From Heliocidaris erythrogramma (lineage: Eukaryota > Echinodermata > Echinoidea > Camarodonta > Echinometridae), in NCBI GenBank assembly GCA_025617745.1, contig CM046853.1, forward strand, positions 31,981,313 to 32,045,312: a stretch of 64,000 bases of DNA. The letters run 5' to 3'. The notes under the pieces were generated by a model. It had not been told where the DNA came from, did not search any database, and saw only the letters and a program-made list of their open reading frames with translations. Made by a program: the position numbers and the translations under genes. This document shows, piece by piece, positions 32,851 through 45,462 of the stretch; position 1 is the first letter of the stretch, and each line of letters begins with the position of its first letter.

Positions 32851-32988
32851 GGGGAGCGTTTCATCCAGCGTTTTGTCAGTGATTTCTAACGAAAACTGTT
32901 ATAAGCTACTAAAATCCTTGCATCTGATTGGCTGAGAGCAAATTTGTCAGTAAAAATCACTGACAAAACGCTTGATGACACGCTCCCC
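32851..32988. mobile_element. Hairpin MITE family H1, copy 5
   Basis: GGGGAGCGTTTCATCCAGCG … CGCTTGATGACACGCTCCCC, with loop AACTGTTATAAGCTACTAAA; very similar to copy 1. Confidence 0.88.
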
Positions 32989-33145
32989 AGGTCTGATAAC
33001 TTCATGTGATTCAAATTAATGCAAAGAGTATATATTCCAAACACATCTACTGTTTCCTATAATATTATCTAAAAAGTTCATTGTTTGACAGGTTCTAATG
33101 ACAATAATCTAATTAGAATAAAAAAATTAATGAGATGTGACTGTG

Positions 33146-33432
33146 GGTCATGATGATGATGATGATGATGATGGTGGTGGTGATGGTGATGATGGTGGTC
33201 ATGGTGATGATGACGATGATGATGATGGTGGTGATGATGATGATGATGATGATGGTGATGATGGTGATGATGGTGATGATGGTGATGATGATGATGATGG
33301 TGATGGTGATGATGATGGTGATGATGATGGTGATGATGATGATGATGATGATGATAGTGGTGATGATGATGATGATGGTGGTGATGATGATAATAATGAT
33401 GATGATGATAATAATAATAATAACAATAATAA
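33146..33432 (+). repeat. (GATGGT/GAT)n trinucleotide satellite
   Basis: About 285 bp of GAT/GGT triplets ending in AATAATAAT. The His-, Asp- and Met-rich frames over it are artefacts. Confidence 0.97.
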
Positions 33433-33493
33433 TTCATTCATAAAGTACTTTTGGGGAGATACAAAGTGCATTAAATTAAGAAGAAAGGAATAA

Positions 33494-34800
33494 TACAGTA
33501 TAATACTGATAGCATTACATTCAGTAAAACACAGAACAATATTAAAGGGGGAAAATATATGTCTTCAGAAACTTCTGAAATGTGAGTTCGGCAATTCCTT
33601 AATACAGGGGGTGAGGACTGTGGAGTGCCAGGTCTTTGGAGCAATACTTGAAAAAAAACCTATCTTCTAAAACCTATCTTCTATCTGTTTACTGGTTTGA
33701 GATAAGGTATAGTCTGTGTATTCTGCTTTCTCCATTATGATTACAAGACAAGATGCAAACATCATCTAGATTAAAATGTAATTAACTCAACTGAATCTCA
33801 TTAAAATTGAATGTCATTTGACTCAAAAGAGCTTGACAATTTGTGAAATGTCTGTAACATTTCCTCTGTCTGCATGATCCTACTAAGAGGCTAGAAATCC
33901 CATTTAATGTTCTTGAAGGTGTTAGTGAAGTATAAAGTGTCTGTGCCATCACATACATTACACCACCCCCTCTGACACATACTGTAGGAGTCACATACAG
34001 CAACATTACAACTCCGTCACAAACCCTACATGAGAGGTACATGTACAATCTGCAACAGACATGCGTTAGGGCACGTTCACATACATGCATGATGCCAGGG
34101 CCGCAGAGCGTTTTTGGAAGTGGGGGGGGGGGGGGCTGATTTGATTTCACTTGAATAATGACAATTTTGAACCTTTTTTCAGGATTTTATGAAATGTGTC
34201 TACTAGAAAAAAGTGGGAGGCTGCAGACCCCCCCCCCCCCCCCCACCGGTTCTGCGGCCAATGTGATGCAGTATATATGACAGTTTTTTTTCTATGACAA
34301 GTGCTTTGAACTTCTGTACCTTATAACACACAGATAAGTGAGTACACCCAGCTATTTTTTTTCATCCCCACTTGACATTCATGTACCTGTTTTTAAAAAG
34401 ACCCAACGGTTTTCTGCATCATGTGCGAACAAGCCTTTAGAGGTAAATACAATCAAAGAAATTACTTTCTGAAAGGCTTATTAATTAGAGTTTGAATACA
34501 GATAGCTTTCCGGTTGTAAGCTTGTTCATATGTGGCCATACAGACAATATTCCACTATGCTACTTGTACGAATTCACTATTCAGACCTGGTGATGAGATG
34601 TACACAATATACCAGGATTTTAGAATATGACTGAAAACTGCAATGTCCTTCCTTTAGATAGATTCTAGCCTTGGCTTTCAATGATTTCATTTCAGATAGT
34701 TGTCTTCATAGGAGAATGTCAATCATATTCAAAATTTTCAAAATAAAATCATAATCTCTTTTAACCAAGCATAGGTTTAACACGCAGTGTTTTCTTTTGT
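33494..34800. other. Nothing recognised; two homopolymer runs
   Basis: G13 near 34122-34135 and C16 near 34229-34244 lie about 100 bp apart with GCAGAGCGTTTTTGG/CCGGTTCTGCGGCC around them, hinting at an inverted arrangement. Confidence 0.35.
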
Positions 34801-34841
34801 GTTTTTTTTTTTTTTTTGCTTTTGTTTTGTTTTGTTTTGTG

Positions 34842-34872
<31 letters not shown>

Positions 34873-34906
34873 GTTTTGTTTTGTTTTTCGTTTTTTTTGG
34901 GGGGGT
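34801..34906 (+). repeat. Poly-T and (TTTTG)n microsatellite
   Basis: T16, then about 14 GTTTT units, ending T8G7. Confidence 0.95.
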
Positions 34907-36694
34907 CTGAAGTCATGCTCACACAATGTCAATGTCAAACAAGAGTTTATAATCACAGACTACTAGTCCTGCAATGCCTTACAGGCCGACGCCCTGTGTT
35001 GCTATGGTAACGGATGATGCATCATCGGGGAGTTACTGGGATCCTAGGTCTGAGACTTTTCCATGGTTGAATGGATGGATGGATGACTGAGCAGAGGAGT
35101 GATAGAGAGGCATATTTTACACCCTAGTCTGTCCCTCCTGTGAAATTCAGAGGTTCCAAATTCCAGTAGTGGCTACAATGTGATAACTTCTCAACTTTTG
35201 TACCTAATGTGATTTGAATATCTGAATTCAGCAATAATAAGTGAAAGTATGCTCTTCTTTTTAAAAACAGAAATATTTTCAATTGATAACTGCAAGATAT
35301 TTGATAACTGTTAAAAATGTATATTTGTGTTCACATACATATTTACCAAGAAAGGTTAGTCTTGCCTTTTCGGCTACATGTTTCTATCCCTATTCTATAG
35401 CTAAGAGATGAATGATATGTGTATTGTACATCACCCTTCATCTCATATTCATATTCAATTATGCTTCTAGGTGTGCTTCATATTATATCCATAAGTATTT
35501 TCATTTTGACAATCTTAAGTTACATACAAATACATGTACAACAGTGTATGAACTATGAGCATGGGCATAAATCTGCAAGAATTTCTTTTCAACTAGGGGG
35601 GGATGACAAAACAAACCCCCCCCCCCCCCCCCCCCCCCGATGAAAAGAAGGAATGTATGGATTTACGCTAATGACTATGAGTGTGAGATTTCTGACTTGA
35701 AATGTAAAGCATTTTCATTAAACGTGACTGTTATGTGATTGTTAACTATTTTGTTACATGACTGTTATCAAAATACTTTTTGGGTACAGAACGTTTGATT
35801 TGGAGGAAGGTCACGTCAATATCAGCATTAATTCATAAAAGCTTTATATAAGTGAATAAGTCTTGTACATAAATATATCTGCTGATCTATATTTTTCTTT
35901 TCTTAATGTGTAGGGGTAGGGGCAGATCTCCATGTATGTATAAAAGTTCATATAAAAAAGCAGCATACCCCCCCCCCCCCCCCCCCCCAGGTTGATCTTG
36001 CAACATTTGCTTGACTCATGCATATCCCAGTGGCTTTATCAGGCCAGTCAAAAAACTGTCTATGGAGAATCCCTGTTGAAAATGTATTTAAGAGGGCAGC
36101 ATTTCAATTTTTGTAATACCCATATTCTATAGCTTTTGAACAGCAATCTTGTTTTCTAAAAAAACGGATCTGCACGAAATGCTCCATGAATTATCTATTT
36201 AAAAAGCTATTAAGAGTGACATTTGTAGGCAAAAAGCTTAAAATCAAGAACACATATGTCAATGTTTCCAATAACAACATTGTTAGCAGAGGGCAGTATG
36301 CACATATCTTCAAAGTTACAAATGAAGTTGATTTCATAGAGGGAAGGGATGTTCCCAATAACAGTTTGGACTAACTACAGTTTTCAGACTGATTTGCGAC
36401 ATACAGACACATGGGGGCAGCAGGCCATTTATCAATTTGAGAAGGATTCATCTCAAAGAGGGATACATTTACCATTCAATTCACTTTCAAAGCTTACAAC
36501 AATAAAGGCCAGTCAAAAAGCATGATGGGAAGCTTAATTTTAAGTACCCAAGAAACATTTCTCAAGAAGTGAAATTGAAAGATAATGTAAGTATTGAATG
36601 TTATTGAAAATCTCTGACAAATTAAGCAACAATGCATTAAAAATAACATCCTGTTGTAGGTTGAAAACAGCCACTCTCATGCTCTAATATGAAT
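34907..36694. other. Nothing recognised; two long C runs
   Basis: C runs of about 21-22 at 35617-35638 and 35968-35989; otherwise AT-rich. Confidence 0.4.
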
Positions 36695-36774
36695 TTAACC
36701 CATAGATTACAGGAACCGGGTGGCTCCTGTATTAAGCCTATGAGAGTTAAAGAATTCAGTAGTCAACGGGTTAA
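36695..36774. mobile_element. Small TTAACCC-type element, copy 5
   Basis: TTAACCCATAGATTACAGGA … TTCAGTAGTCAACGGGTTAA. The best-preserved member of the family, with TTAACCC/GGGTTAA tips. Confidence 0.65.
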
Positions 36775-37337
36775 GTCTAAAATAACAAAATCATCAGAAT
36801 CACAACATGTCTGATCTCACTCATAAAATTCCATGGTTTACCATAATCAAACAGTTATGGGAAACACAATCCATATATAATTCTCCAAGCGCGCACACCG
36901 TTCCAGTCTCATTCTTAATCAAATTTGTTTTGTGTGTTCATTGGGTCCAATCAAAGAAGTGTCCACAATTGGCAAATATACTCCATTGCACACTGCATGG
37001 GTTGAGTACAAACAAGGAAGAACCTGCATGAGCTGTAAAATTGAGGTCCAGACTTGTATTATCAAGGTCCAACATATATAGCATATCACTAGGGCATATC
37101 TTTTGTTTATGTAATAAAATGAATGAGTCACTCAGTACTATGTCATGAGGGTCTCTCAGGACTCTACTATGATGTCATGAAAAAGAACAACCTCGAATAA
37201 AGCCTGATTAATCTTGTAAACCTTCATGGACAACAACATGGACAAAGTCATTTAAAAAGAGGTATTGAAGGGCATCTTCTATTGTAAAGTGTTACGTCTA
37301 CAGTGTTACATCTACAGTACCTAACCTATACCAATAG

Positions 37338-38807
37338 GTACGTTCACACGTAGAGCGATATCATCGATGCAATCTAGGTTTCAAGACTATTTTGGTCATG
37401 ACCAGATAGTTTTATGACCAGATAGTTTTAAGACCAAATGCTGTCTGAACGCAGATAGTCACGAGATAGAAGAGAGTTGGAGCTAGGTTTCGAAACTATT
37501 CTGGCAGCGAATTTGGCAGGAGTAAATCTCAGGATCCAGCGACAAAGCATCGATGCTTTGCGGTAGACCACCCACCTATTTGTAATGTGTAAGCCTGAGT
37601 CGAATCGATTGGTTAGCCGGTGTTCGATCGTAGACATCGAATCCCGAATACGTTTTGGCAAATTCGGTGCATCGATTTGTAGTCCGCCAGATTTTTGACT
37701 ACCGTAGCCACCATGAAAAAATCAAATAAAAAAAGAAACTCCGTAACGTACAGCATATATACTAGCAGAGAACGTGAAGGCGACTTCAAAGTTCAAACTG
37801 TTGGCTAACTTTCGCTAATTCGCTCGCGGAGGACGTCGCGCTTTACCTGTGCTTTCTCTATGGAAAAATCGTTTTGTCGTTACGAACTGAAGTTTACGAT
37901 AATTTTCTTGCACTCTCTCTGCATTGTCAATTTGACAATTGTATAATTGAACATGATAAATACGGGCATGAGAACGAGTGTTCCTACTTAATTCGCAATA
38001 ACTAATATCACACTCTCATCAAATTGGCAATTACTTCTGAATGATCTCTGAAGCTGAATGAAGTCGAGTCTATATTGAGCGACGAAAAGTTTATTTCGTA
38101 TTGTTTGTTTTTTTTTGGCATCGAACAAACGTGTTCCATTCAGCTCTCCAAAGACAAAGTAAGATTATTAATTCTTTGAATTTGAATCATTGTCGGGTGT
38201 GTCGACAATGAGCATCGCTTCGTGCGACACTAGTGATATTTTGGCTAGCCATACGGACTAGAAACTTAAGATTTTGGCTCGTCCGCTGTGATTTTTACTA
38301 GCCATTGGCTAGCGGGCTATCGTAAATTTCGAGCAGCGAGAGCCCATACATATGCCCGCGATGCCAGCGGACCGGTCACCGGTGCATGGTGCATGCACTG
38401 CGTGCAACTGTCATGACTGTGTGCAACTCTGTTTTCACCGCACATCATTTATCGATTAACCGGTATTCGATCGAATCAAAGCCGTCGAATCCCGGTTTAT
38501 GAAATATTCGATATGACTCAGGCTTAGTAATGTGAACGCAATCGCTGCTTCACTCGCTGCTATCTTCACTTCGCAACTTTGCAACCCCTGTGCACAAACA
38601 ACGCGTTTTGACCATACCAATTATACTCAGGTCACCGTGTGTGGCGCAGTAATTATTGTTTTGGCAGCGAGTGAGCGATGAATAGTCACGAGTGGGTGAT
38701 AGAAGCAAGTCGATCATGGCCTGTCTGAACGCAATGGAAATAGTTTCGAGACTTACAAAGCATCGACGCTAAAATAGCATCGATGCTATGTACTACGTGT
38801 AAACATA
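37338..38807. mobile_element. Non-autonomous TIR element (outer), interrupted by an insertion
   Basis: The left GTACGTTCACACGTAGAGCG…CATCGATGC and the right GCATCGATGCTATGTACTAC, GTGTAAACATAAC are imperfect inverted ends. Both continue inward with TTTCAAGACTATT/AATAGTTTCGAGACTT and TGTCTGAACGCA. Without the nested insertion it is about 525 bp. No transposase frame; superfamily not decided. Confidence 0.6.
37590..38526. mobile_element. Nested 937-bp TIR element with 8-bp target duplication
   Basis: A perfect duplication GTAATGTG lies at 37582-37589 and 38527-38534. The ends TAAGCCTGAGTC and GACTCAGGCTTA are a perfect 12-bp inverted repeat, followed by looser pairing (GGTGTTCGATCG/CGATCGAATACCGG, ATCGAATCCCG/CGGGATTCGA). 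The 8-bp duplication suggests hAT-type transposition (inference). The interior is CpG-richer and non-coding. Confidence 0.82.
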
Positions 38808-39737
38808 ACTAATGATACAAATGAATACATTAGATATTTGAGGATATGTTATCATATGAAAACTACCAGAAAGGAAGAATGGGTTTTATTCATGAATTTA
38901 TTTTTCTGATTATGCCTGTATGATTTCTAACTGGCCTTGATCTAACTTACAAATACTACTTTTGACAGTTATTCCCCTCATCCATAAATCCACATAACCA
39001 CAAAGCAAAACAGCCATCAAATTGTATGTTGCCAAATAAAACACATTACGCCACCCTTGTATTTATTCTATCCAAACAATTTACACTGGGCTAACAATCG
39101 TTCCTTAAGTTTAACATCATATGGCAATGTGAAATATTTCTTTCATATATACCTTTTGTACCTTTGCAAATACCACACCTTGTCCTTAAAGCTTCGGGAT
39201 CGAAGTCCAAAACTACATGAGAATTTTGGGTGAGGTAAGACTGAAACTATGCAATCATCATTTATTTTGAGATTATTACAGGTTTATGAAACTTTAAGTG
39301 TCAAAAAGCTTGCTATGGTGTACATGATATTCCTCTTTCGTTTAAGAAATCTCCTTTGAAAGCAAGCCACATTGGACATCTTTCTTCTTAATGAGGTTAA
39401 ATCCTTTATTCAAGATTTAAACAGGTGTAAATTAAAATTACTTCCTTACATGAGCTGGAATTGAATACTGCTTCATTTGATATACAAAACTTACAAAGAA
39501 ATGGGGATTTTTTTTTTCTCATTCAAGGCATAAAACTCTAAATTCAGAGTGACCCCCCCCCTAACACTTAAAAATAATTTCAAATACAAAATATATTGGG
39601 ATACCTTGAAAGTTACCTGTGCCTTCAAAATATAATATTCGACAAAAAGTAAGATTTAAAACATTTCAAATTTTGAAGATCTAGTAACTTTTAAAACCTT
39701 ACTGAAAAAACAAATATTTCATAAAAGATCCTTTTAA
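38808..39737. other. Nothing recognised
   Basis: AT-rich, no structure noted. Confidence 0.4.
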
Positions 39738-40029
39738 AGGGATATGCCACCAGGCCGCCGTGGGGAAAGTCGGGATTGCGTAAGCCCTATTCACTCGTAC
39801 ACAAACTTTGTGCGTCGAACGCGTCAGTTGGATTAAGTGGGATTACATTTCGACTGCACGAAGCTGACCGAATCTCGCACGAGAGCTCGAGCTTAGGCGG
39901 AGCGTGCATGTTGTGCGGCGACCAGTCTGTCCGAAGTTTAAGCCCCGCGGTGCAACAGCATGATCAGGTAACGATCACGGTGCCCTCTCGCGGCATAAAT
40001 ACGTCCACAATCTGCGGTACAGTATCCCT
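39738..40029 (-). mobile_element. 292-bp TTAA-target element, AGGGATAY termini, copy 2
   Basis: TTAA at 39734-39737 and 40030-40033; ends AGGGATAT and GTATCCCT. Homologous in inverse to 14981-15275 over its length (ATTGCGTAAGCCC, ATTCACTCGTACACAAACTT, CTCGCACGAGAGCTCGAGCT), with moderate divergence. Confidence 0.82.
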
Positions 40030-40033
40030 TTAA

Positions 40034-42986
40034 ACCTACGCATTCAATGTAGTTCCATGTCTTATCCTTTCAGAGCAATCACATTATATGGCCTAATCTG
40101 CAGGAAAGTTGAGCTAATCTGCAGGAAAGTTGAGCATTCAAGATCCATTTTACCAGGCAGCTCTACAAATAGCAAGGGTTAGATACAAGCATGTACTTCA
40201 AGACAGAAGCTTCAAAGTAGCAGGCAATCATCACTCAGTGTTCAAATAAATCTTTTTGTTAAACAGTGGTCTCCACAGTACTTGCTATCAGTCAGTTTCA
40301 GATATATGTACGTGTGCCATTACTTGTACAAGTATTTCTATTATTTCCATTTGTAATATAATTATTTAATATGCTAGCATGAATATTTGCATGTATACAG
40401 TCCCAATACTATTGCTACGTGTAATAATTGGTCTTGAGGTATGTCTATAATGATTGCATAATCACAGTATGTTGTAAGATACACATTCAGTTTTTAAAAA
40501 TGCATAATATTCTTTGTTTACATGTGCTTATCAAATAATTTTTCAGGAATTACATGACATCAAAAGAGATTTGAAATATTTGTGCTATACATGATTTATT
40601 CCATCTGTCGATTCTGACATACATCAATTTCGCATCCTGGTCGCTGATGAAGAATGCGAATACTAACAAGTTTGTTGTTTTTCTTAAATGCGCTTCCCCC
40701 GGCGGGATGGAGCTTTTTCGTGCCACTTTAGGTTTTTCACATATACAGTATAGTAGGCCTATAATATGTCTGTAATTTCATAACATTCTTATTTACATGG
40801 CACAGACACCAACTAATCAGATTTATGTTTTTGCATTCTCTCCCACTGGCTGTATTGAGTCTGATTTATCCTTCACGCCCGTTAGGAAAATCTTTTGTCA
40901 TTGAAACTGCTATTGTATTCCTTAAACTAGGCATGCAACCTACAAAGAAGAAAAAAAGGGCACAAGGTAAATCACATGTGCTGATTTATATGTCGAAAGA
41001 AAGCTTCGATGTATGTACACCATATTGCACTCGGCAGGAGGGTTAAATCCTATGAATTTGCATAATCTATACAGTGGATGGCTTAGGATGTATCACGGTC
41101 ATTTCAACTGTAAACTGAGGGCAGTATGTTAGCTGAACAGCAAAAAATTCAATTCCAGCATATTTTGTTCTACCTCTGATATTTTGTCCCTTTTATCTCC
41201 CTTGATCCCTTCTTCTACTTCTCTTCTGTCTTTTTCTATATGCCTATTAAAATAAGATATTTGACCTAATTGGCTTTCCTAATTAACAAAAATAATGAAA
41301 CAATAGATTTACCTGTCTTTGATTTAACCAAGTTAAAGACAGAGGACCTCTTTAAAGAACGGGAAGACTTTGGTTGGAACTAATTAAATTGAAATAAATT
41401 AATAATAGTTGCTGTTTTATATTATGCATATGAATGCATTAGGCAGCAATTCTTATCTTGTACCAGAAATTGAGTAATTATGTGGCTGATCAATGATACA
41501 AAGATCAAATATCCCTTCACCTTCATGTCCTACTGGCTGCCGTTAGAACAATCATGGCTGATGTACTGCGGAATATGGAACAATCCCACCCTCACCATCT
41601 GAAGAATGATGGAGATAGAGGGAAAGATACAATACTTCTTTGACATTTAAAAACTCACATTATGAAGTGCCCTGCACCCACTCAGAAGGCAATACGGTTG
41701 AATGATGACAGATTATTCTATTGTATTAAGCACTTTAAGAAGTGAATGGGATTCAAGCAGAACAGTTAGCAGGTGATCCACTTAACGCTATATGGAGTGT
41801 GTGTATTTGGCTATTTGCATAAAATATAGCTTTCTTATTACCAGATAAAAAAGGGCAAGTGGTATTTTGGGCATTGAAACTTTTATTACACCATGTTCGG
41901 TAAACTAAGGGATACTAAGATACAAAAGACAATGAAATCTAAGAAGCATATAACCCAGGAAATACAGTGTATTAAAGTTTTGTTGTAATAGGGGTCTGGG
42001 ATACTGTACTACATGAATAACATTAAAAGAAAAGTCACTTTACCTTAACAATTCAATAAGAACATATTAAATAACTTACATCATCATATTGGATGTGAAG
42101 ATCTCAGAATTTCTATTTTGATATTAAAGAAGTTTCCGCTTTTTATAATTGGGTCAATAATATTTGCCCCCTTCTGACCAATTCATACGCAGTTCCTACG
42201 CCACATTTCCTCATGGCCAGAGCTTCCTACAGCTTCCGAGTTTTAGATCACTCTTGGGATTAGAAACTTATCAGTGACTAAGATATTCTGCTCCTATCTC
42301 ATCTTTGCAGGAAATTAATCAAATCATAATTCAAACATTTACACATAACTTATATAGTTTTCATGGTCATTTTATCATTTCCAATATCAGGGTGGAATAA
42401 TGACATTTCCACCATCAGGCATCTTAAACCTCGACTGTAAAAATTGGAATCTCAAAGCACTTGACGTTAATTCTTTCCTCATCGGAAACTCTGCCATTTC
42501 CTGTGTTAGTGTCAGCTTCCCCTATGACTGAGGGGTGGCCGGCTACCCTGACACACAAAAGGACTACCGATGACAGGTTCTCACTTACTTTCACTTGTTG
42601 GGAAGCTGTACATGTATCTGAAGATCTATCTGTACCATCTCAAAAGATAATTGACAGTTTCAAAGTTTCATTTTTCTTTAATAAGGCCACCACACACTTT
42701 ATGATATGAGTATGACAGAAAGAATTTCAAAGGGATATGGAATTTTAGAATTTTAATTGAATGTGACTGACATCCAAAATCTTCATGTGAATATTGATAC
42801 AAAAATTGCTTGGAATTTTAGACCTTTCAGTTGGAGAAAAAGGTCAATTTTTTTATGAGACTCATCAGTATGCTATATTCCACTTTAGAGAACACTACAT
42901 TTTGATGACACTACATCTTGTTCCTCTAGTATTCCAGGTTACTGTACATCAGTTTGCAAAAATGTCCATCTCTACAAAAGCCATAT
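40034..42986. other. Nothing recognised
   Basis: Apart from a direct repeat AGCTAATCTGCAGGAAAGTT near 40093-40132, no element or exon-like frame stands out. Confidence 0.4.
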
Positions 42987-43064
42987 TTAATTAGTGATGT
43001 CCAATGAGGCACTGCATCCTCACACACACAAAAGCTTGTAATATTTAATTGGGCATCACTAATT
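42987..43064. repeat. Short inverted repeat around a 40-bp spacer
   Basis: AATTAGTGATGTCCAAT … ATTGGGCATCACTAATT; probably a tiny MITE. Confidence 0.6.
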
Positions 43065-43433
43065 GCATCATTTAGTAGCCTTCCTCATAGATGATCGTGA
43101 TTAATTCTCCTGGTATGCCTTTGGCCATGATCTGATGGTTGATGACCTGGTGCATTATGCACCATTTTATTCTAAGTCTAATCTCATCCTTTGAATATGA
43201 CACAAATTTAGAATGATTGTTCTGCTGATGTGAGAAGAAATAATTCTCATTATTAAGAGTCTTTCAAAGGGAAAATGTTACTGAGATATAACTGTTTTAC
43301 ACAAACCCATGGCTCAATATAACACTAAATAATTTCTTTGTGTATATCCTTTTTTCCTTACAAAGAATAAATAGTATACTTTAGGATTTCATATTTCTTA
43401 TCTTTGTATAAAGCTGCATTTCGTCCCTTTTTT

Positions 43434-43916
43434 AACGAAGTGACGGTAATGAGGAAAATCGCATATTTTTTGAATTTTGAGTTTTTTGCATTTCTAGACA
43501 TCATTCACTAACATCTTGAACCTCACAAAGTTTCAGACGATAATAATGTCTAATTATGTAACTATGTGATAACGTCAACAAGAAAATACTTAGTAAAAGG
43601 ATTTTCTGTTTTCACGAAGTGACAGCTTACAGTCGTCCCATATGTTTTTACGTGCGCGGTTGAGATCCGTCACTTCATGAAAACAATTCGAAGCACATCC
43701 ATGTATTTTTGTGTTTTCACGAAATGACGGTTATGTTTACAGCTCATTTTCCCCCAAATATAAAAAAATATGCAAATGATTAAACATAGAACTAAACATT
43801 TCAATATGATCTATCCCAGGATGTTAAATTTATTCACCCTTCATACATTACAGAGGATGAGATTATGCTTTAAAACTTTTTTTAGTTGCGCGCTCATCCA
43901 TCACTTCGTGAAAACA
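43434..43916. repeat. Cluster of TTTTCACGAAGTGACGG inverted motifs
   Basis: Five copies in alternating orientation: 43434-43446 (partial, +), 43608-43624 (+), 43667-43685 (-), 43712-43730 (+) and 43899-43916 (-). The two inverted ones are each preceded by a TGCGCG…GA…ATCC block. They pair as 43608/43685 and 43712/43916, suggesting two related fold-back units in tandem plus a half unit. Confidence 0.7.
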
Positions 43917-45189
43917 TTAACGATGTAAACAAAGTAAGTATCAGCTATGCCATATAATACAAGTACTGGGGCACTTTTTGAATGATATGAAAAGAGGTAG
44001 GGAAGGATCAAATTAATGGTTGAAAATGATTCCCCAATTCAATCTTGACAAATAACCCAAATTTTCAACAACAACAAAAAAGAAAAAATAATCCTCCTAA
44101 CAAGGTATAACATGTACAGTATGTAGTAAGAGCATCAATGAAACTACCTAATTTCAGTATTTTATATGATTTGAGTCCTCCTACAATCATCCTGATAAAA
44201 ATTAGCCATCAAAGGGGTCATGTAAAGGTCAAATTAAATCTGTGTCATCAAGGGCATCACCATCATCACCAAAATCCTGTGATTATCTACTCTGTACTTA
44301 TTAGCTATAGCATTAACTAAGGCTTTCAAAAACTTCATCAGATGGCCTATGGGATCCTAGAACAGAAGGTGACAGAAACAAAAATCAATATCAAATTGGA
44401 TTCCATTTTGCTATTCTCTCCTATCCCCTCGCTTTGCAATGCCACTGTTATACACAAGTACATAATATTGTTGTGTGTGTTGAATGTCAATGTGTTTTGT
44501 TTTGTTTCTAATTTGCATACAAGTAAGAGAGAAACGGGAGAAAGATGCATGCATACAATGGCTAATGTGCTAAAAGCCCTTCTAACCCTAACGCAATCCA
44601 AGGCTGTGGTTTGTGTGACCCTATCAATATTAAGGTGGTATAGTTCTGATTTGGAAGATCATATAATGGTCATAGATGATAAACAACTGATATGCTTTCA
44701 AGCTTACCTGGTTTGTAAATAAAATGAATTTTCAGTACATGGTAGTATTTGGCAATCAATATTTCTCTTCTTTTTCATTCAAAATATATTTAGACGATAA
44801 CTGAACTACAATGCAGCTGTCACTCTGAATCTTCAATGAACTTCAAACTCAATAACACTTTGAATTTGACCTTCGAAATAAAAAAACATACTTCTTCACT
44901 GTAGAGTTGGCTACATGTATTTTTAACAGTACCGGTATATATGAATGCAATAAAAAAAAATTAGCCTATGTGCAGACTTCAAGCATGATAATTGAATTTA
45001 TATGTCTCTACATTCTCTAAATACATAATAATCCAATATCAAAACCTCATTTTCAAAATAATAAAAAATCAAATATGGTAATTATATTCATAACCCTTTA
45101 ATTTTGTATGTTTGTGAAAAGATATAAATACAATCAAATGAATGATATCACGATCAAATCCATATTTTTGTCACCCTGAACACCAATAC
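43917..45189. other. Nothing recognised
   Basis: Short frames at 44342-44722 match no known family. Confidence 0.4.
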
Positions 45190-45462
45190 CTACATATTGC
45201 ATTCATACTTAAAACAACATATAGAATATTGTAGATGTATAACTCTAGTTAAATGTGATAGGACATTAACATCGGCATGTAAATGCTCTGAAAGATTATT
45301 CCACATTTTCAAGCTCACAAGCGTCAAAGCAAACATCTTGAAGATTCTCTCCTCAAATCTGCTTCCACAACAAAGTGTTAAAAAGACTTTCTGGCTCTGC
45401 ATATGGAGCTTGATGAGACGTGAGAGAGGCATACATTTAACCAAAGAGATGCCTATGTTCAT
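45190..45462 (-). pseudogene. Possible LINE ORF2 C-terminal remnant
   Basis: A 90-codon minus-strand frame contains FALTLVSLKMWNNLSEHLHA and VNVLSHLTRV. This resembles the motif near the C-terminus of many CR1/Jockey-type reverse transcriptase proteins (F…AP.LWNSLP..IR…S…FK..L). The upstream part shows no reverse transcriptase motifs. Similarity is limited to one short motif, so chance is possible. Confidence 0.3.

Noticed and set aside
33078-33493. Long open frames rich in His, Asp, Met or Ser
   Set aside because: All are readings of one GAT/GGT triplet satellite; no start context, splice pattern or domain.
37800-37870. CpG-rich patch as a promoter, with a CAG|GTAAAG donor on the minus strand
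   Set aside because: It lies inside the nested 937-bp TIR element; the composition is a property of the element.
43020-43030. (CA)n and other short microsatellites as regulatory elements
   Set aside because: Short simple repeats are expected by chance and show no associated structure.
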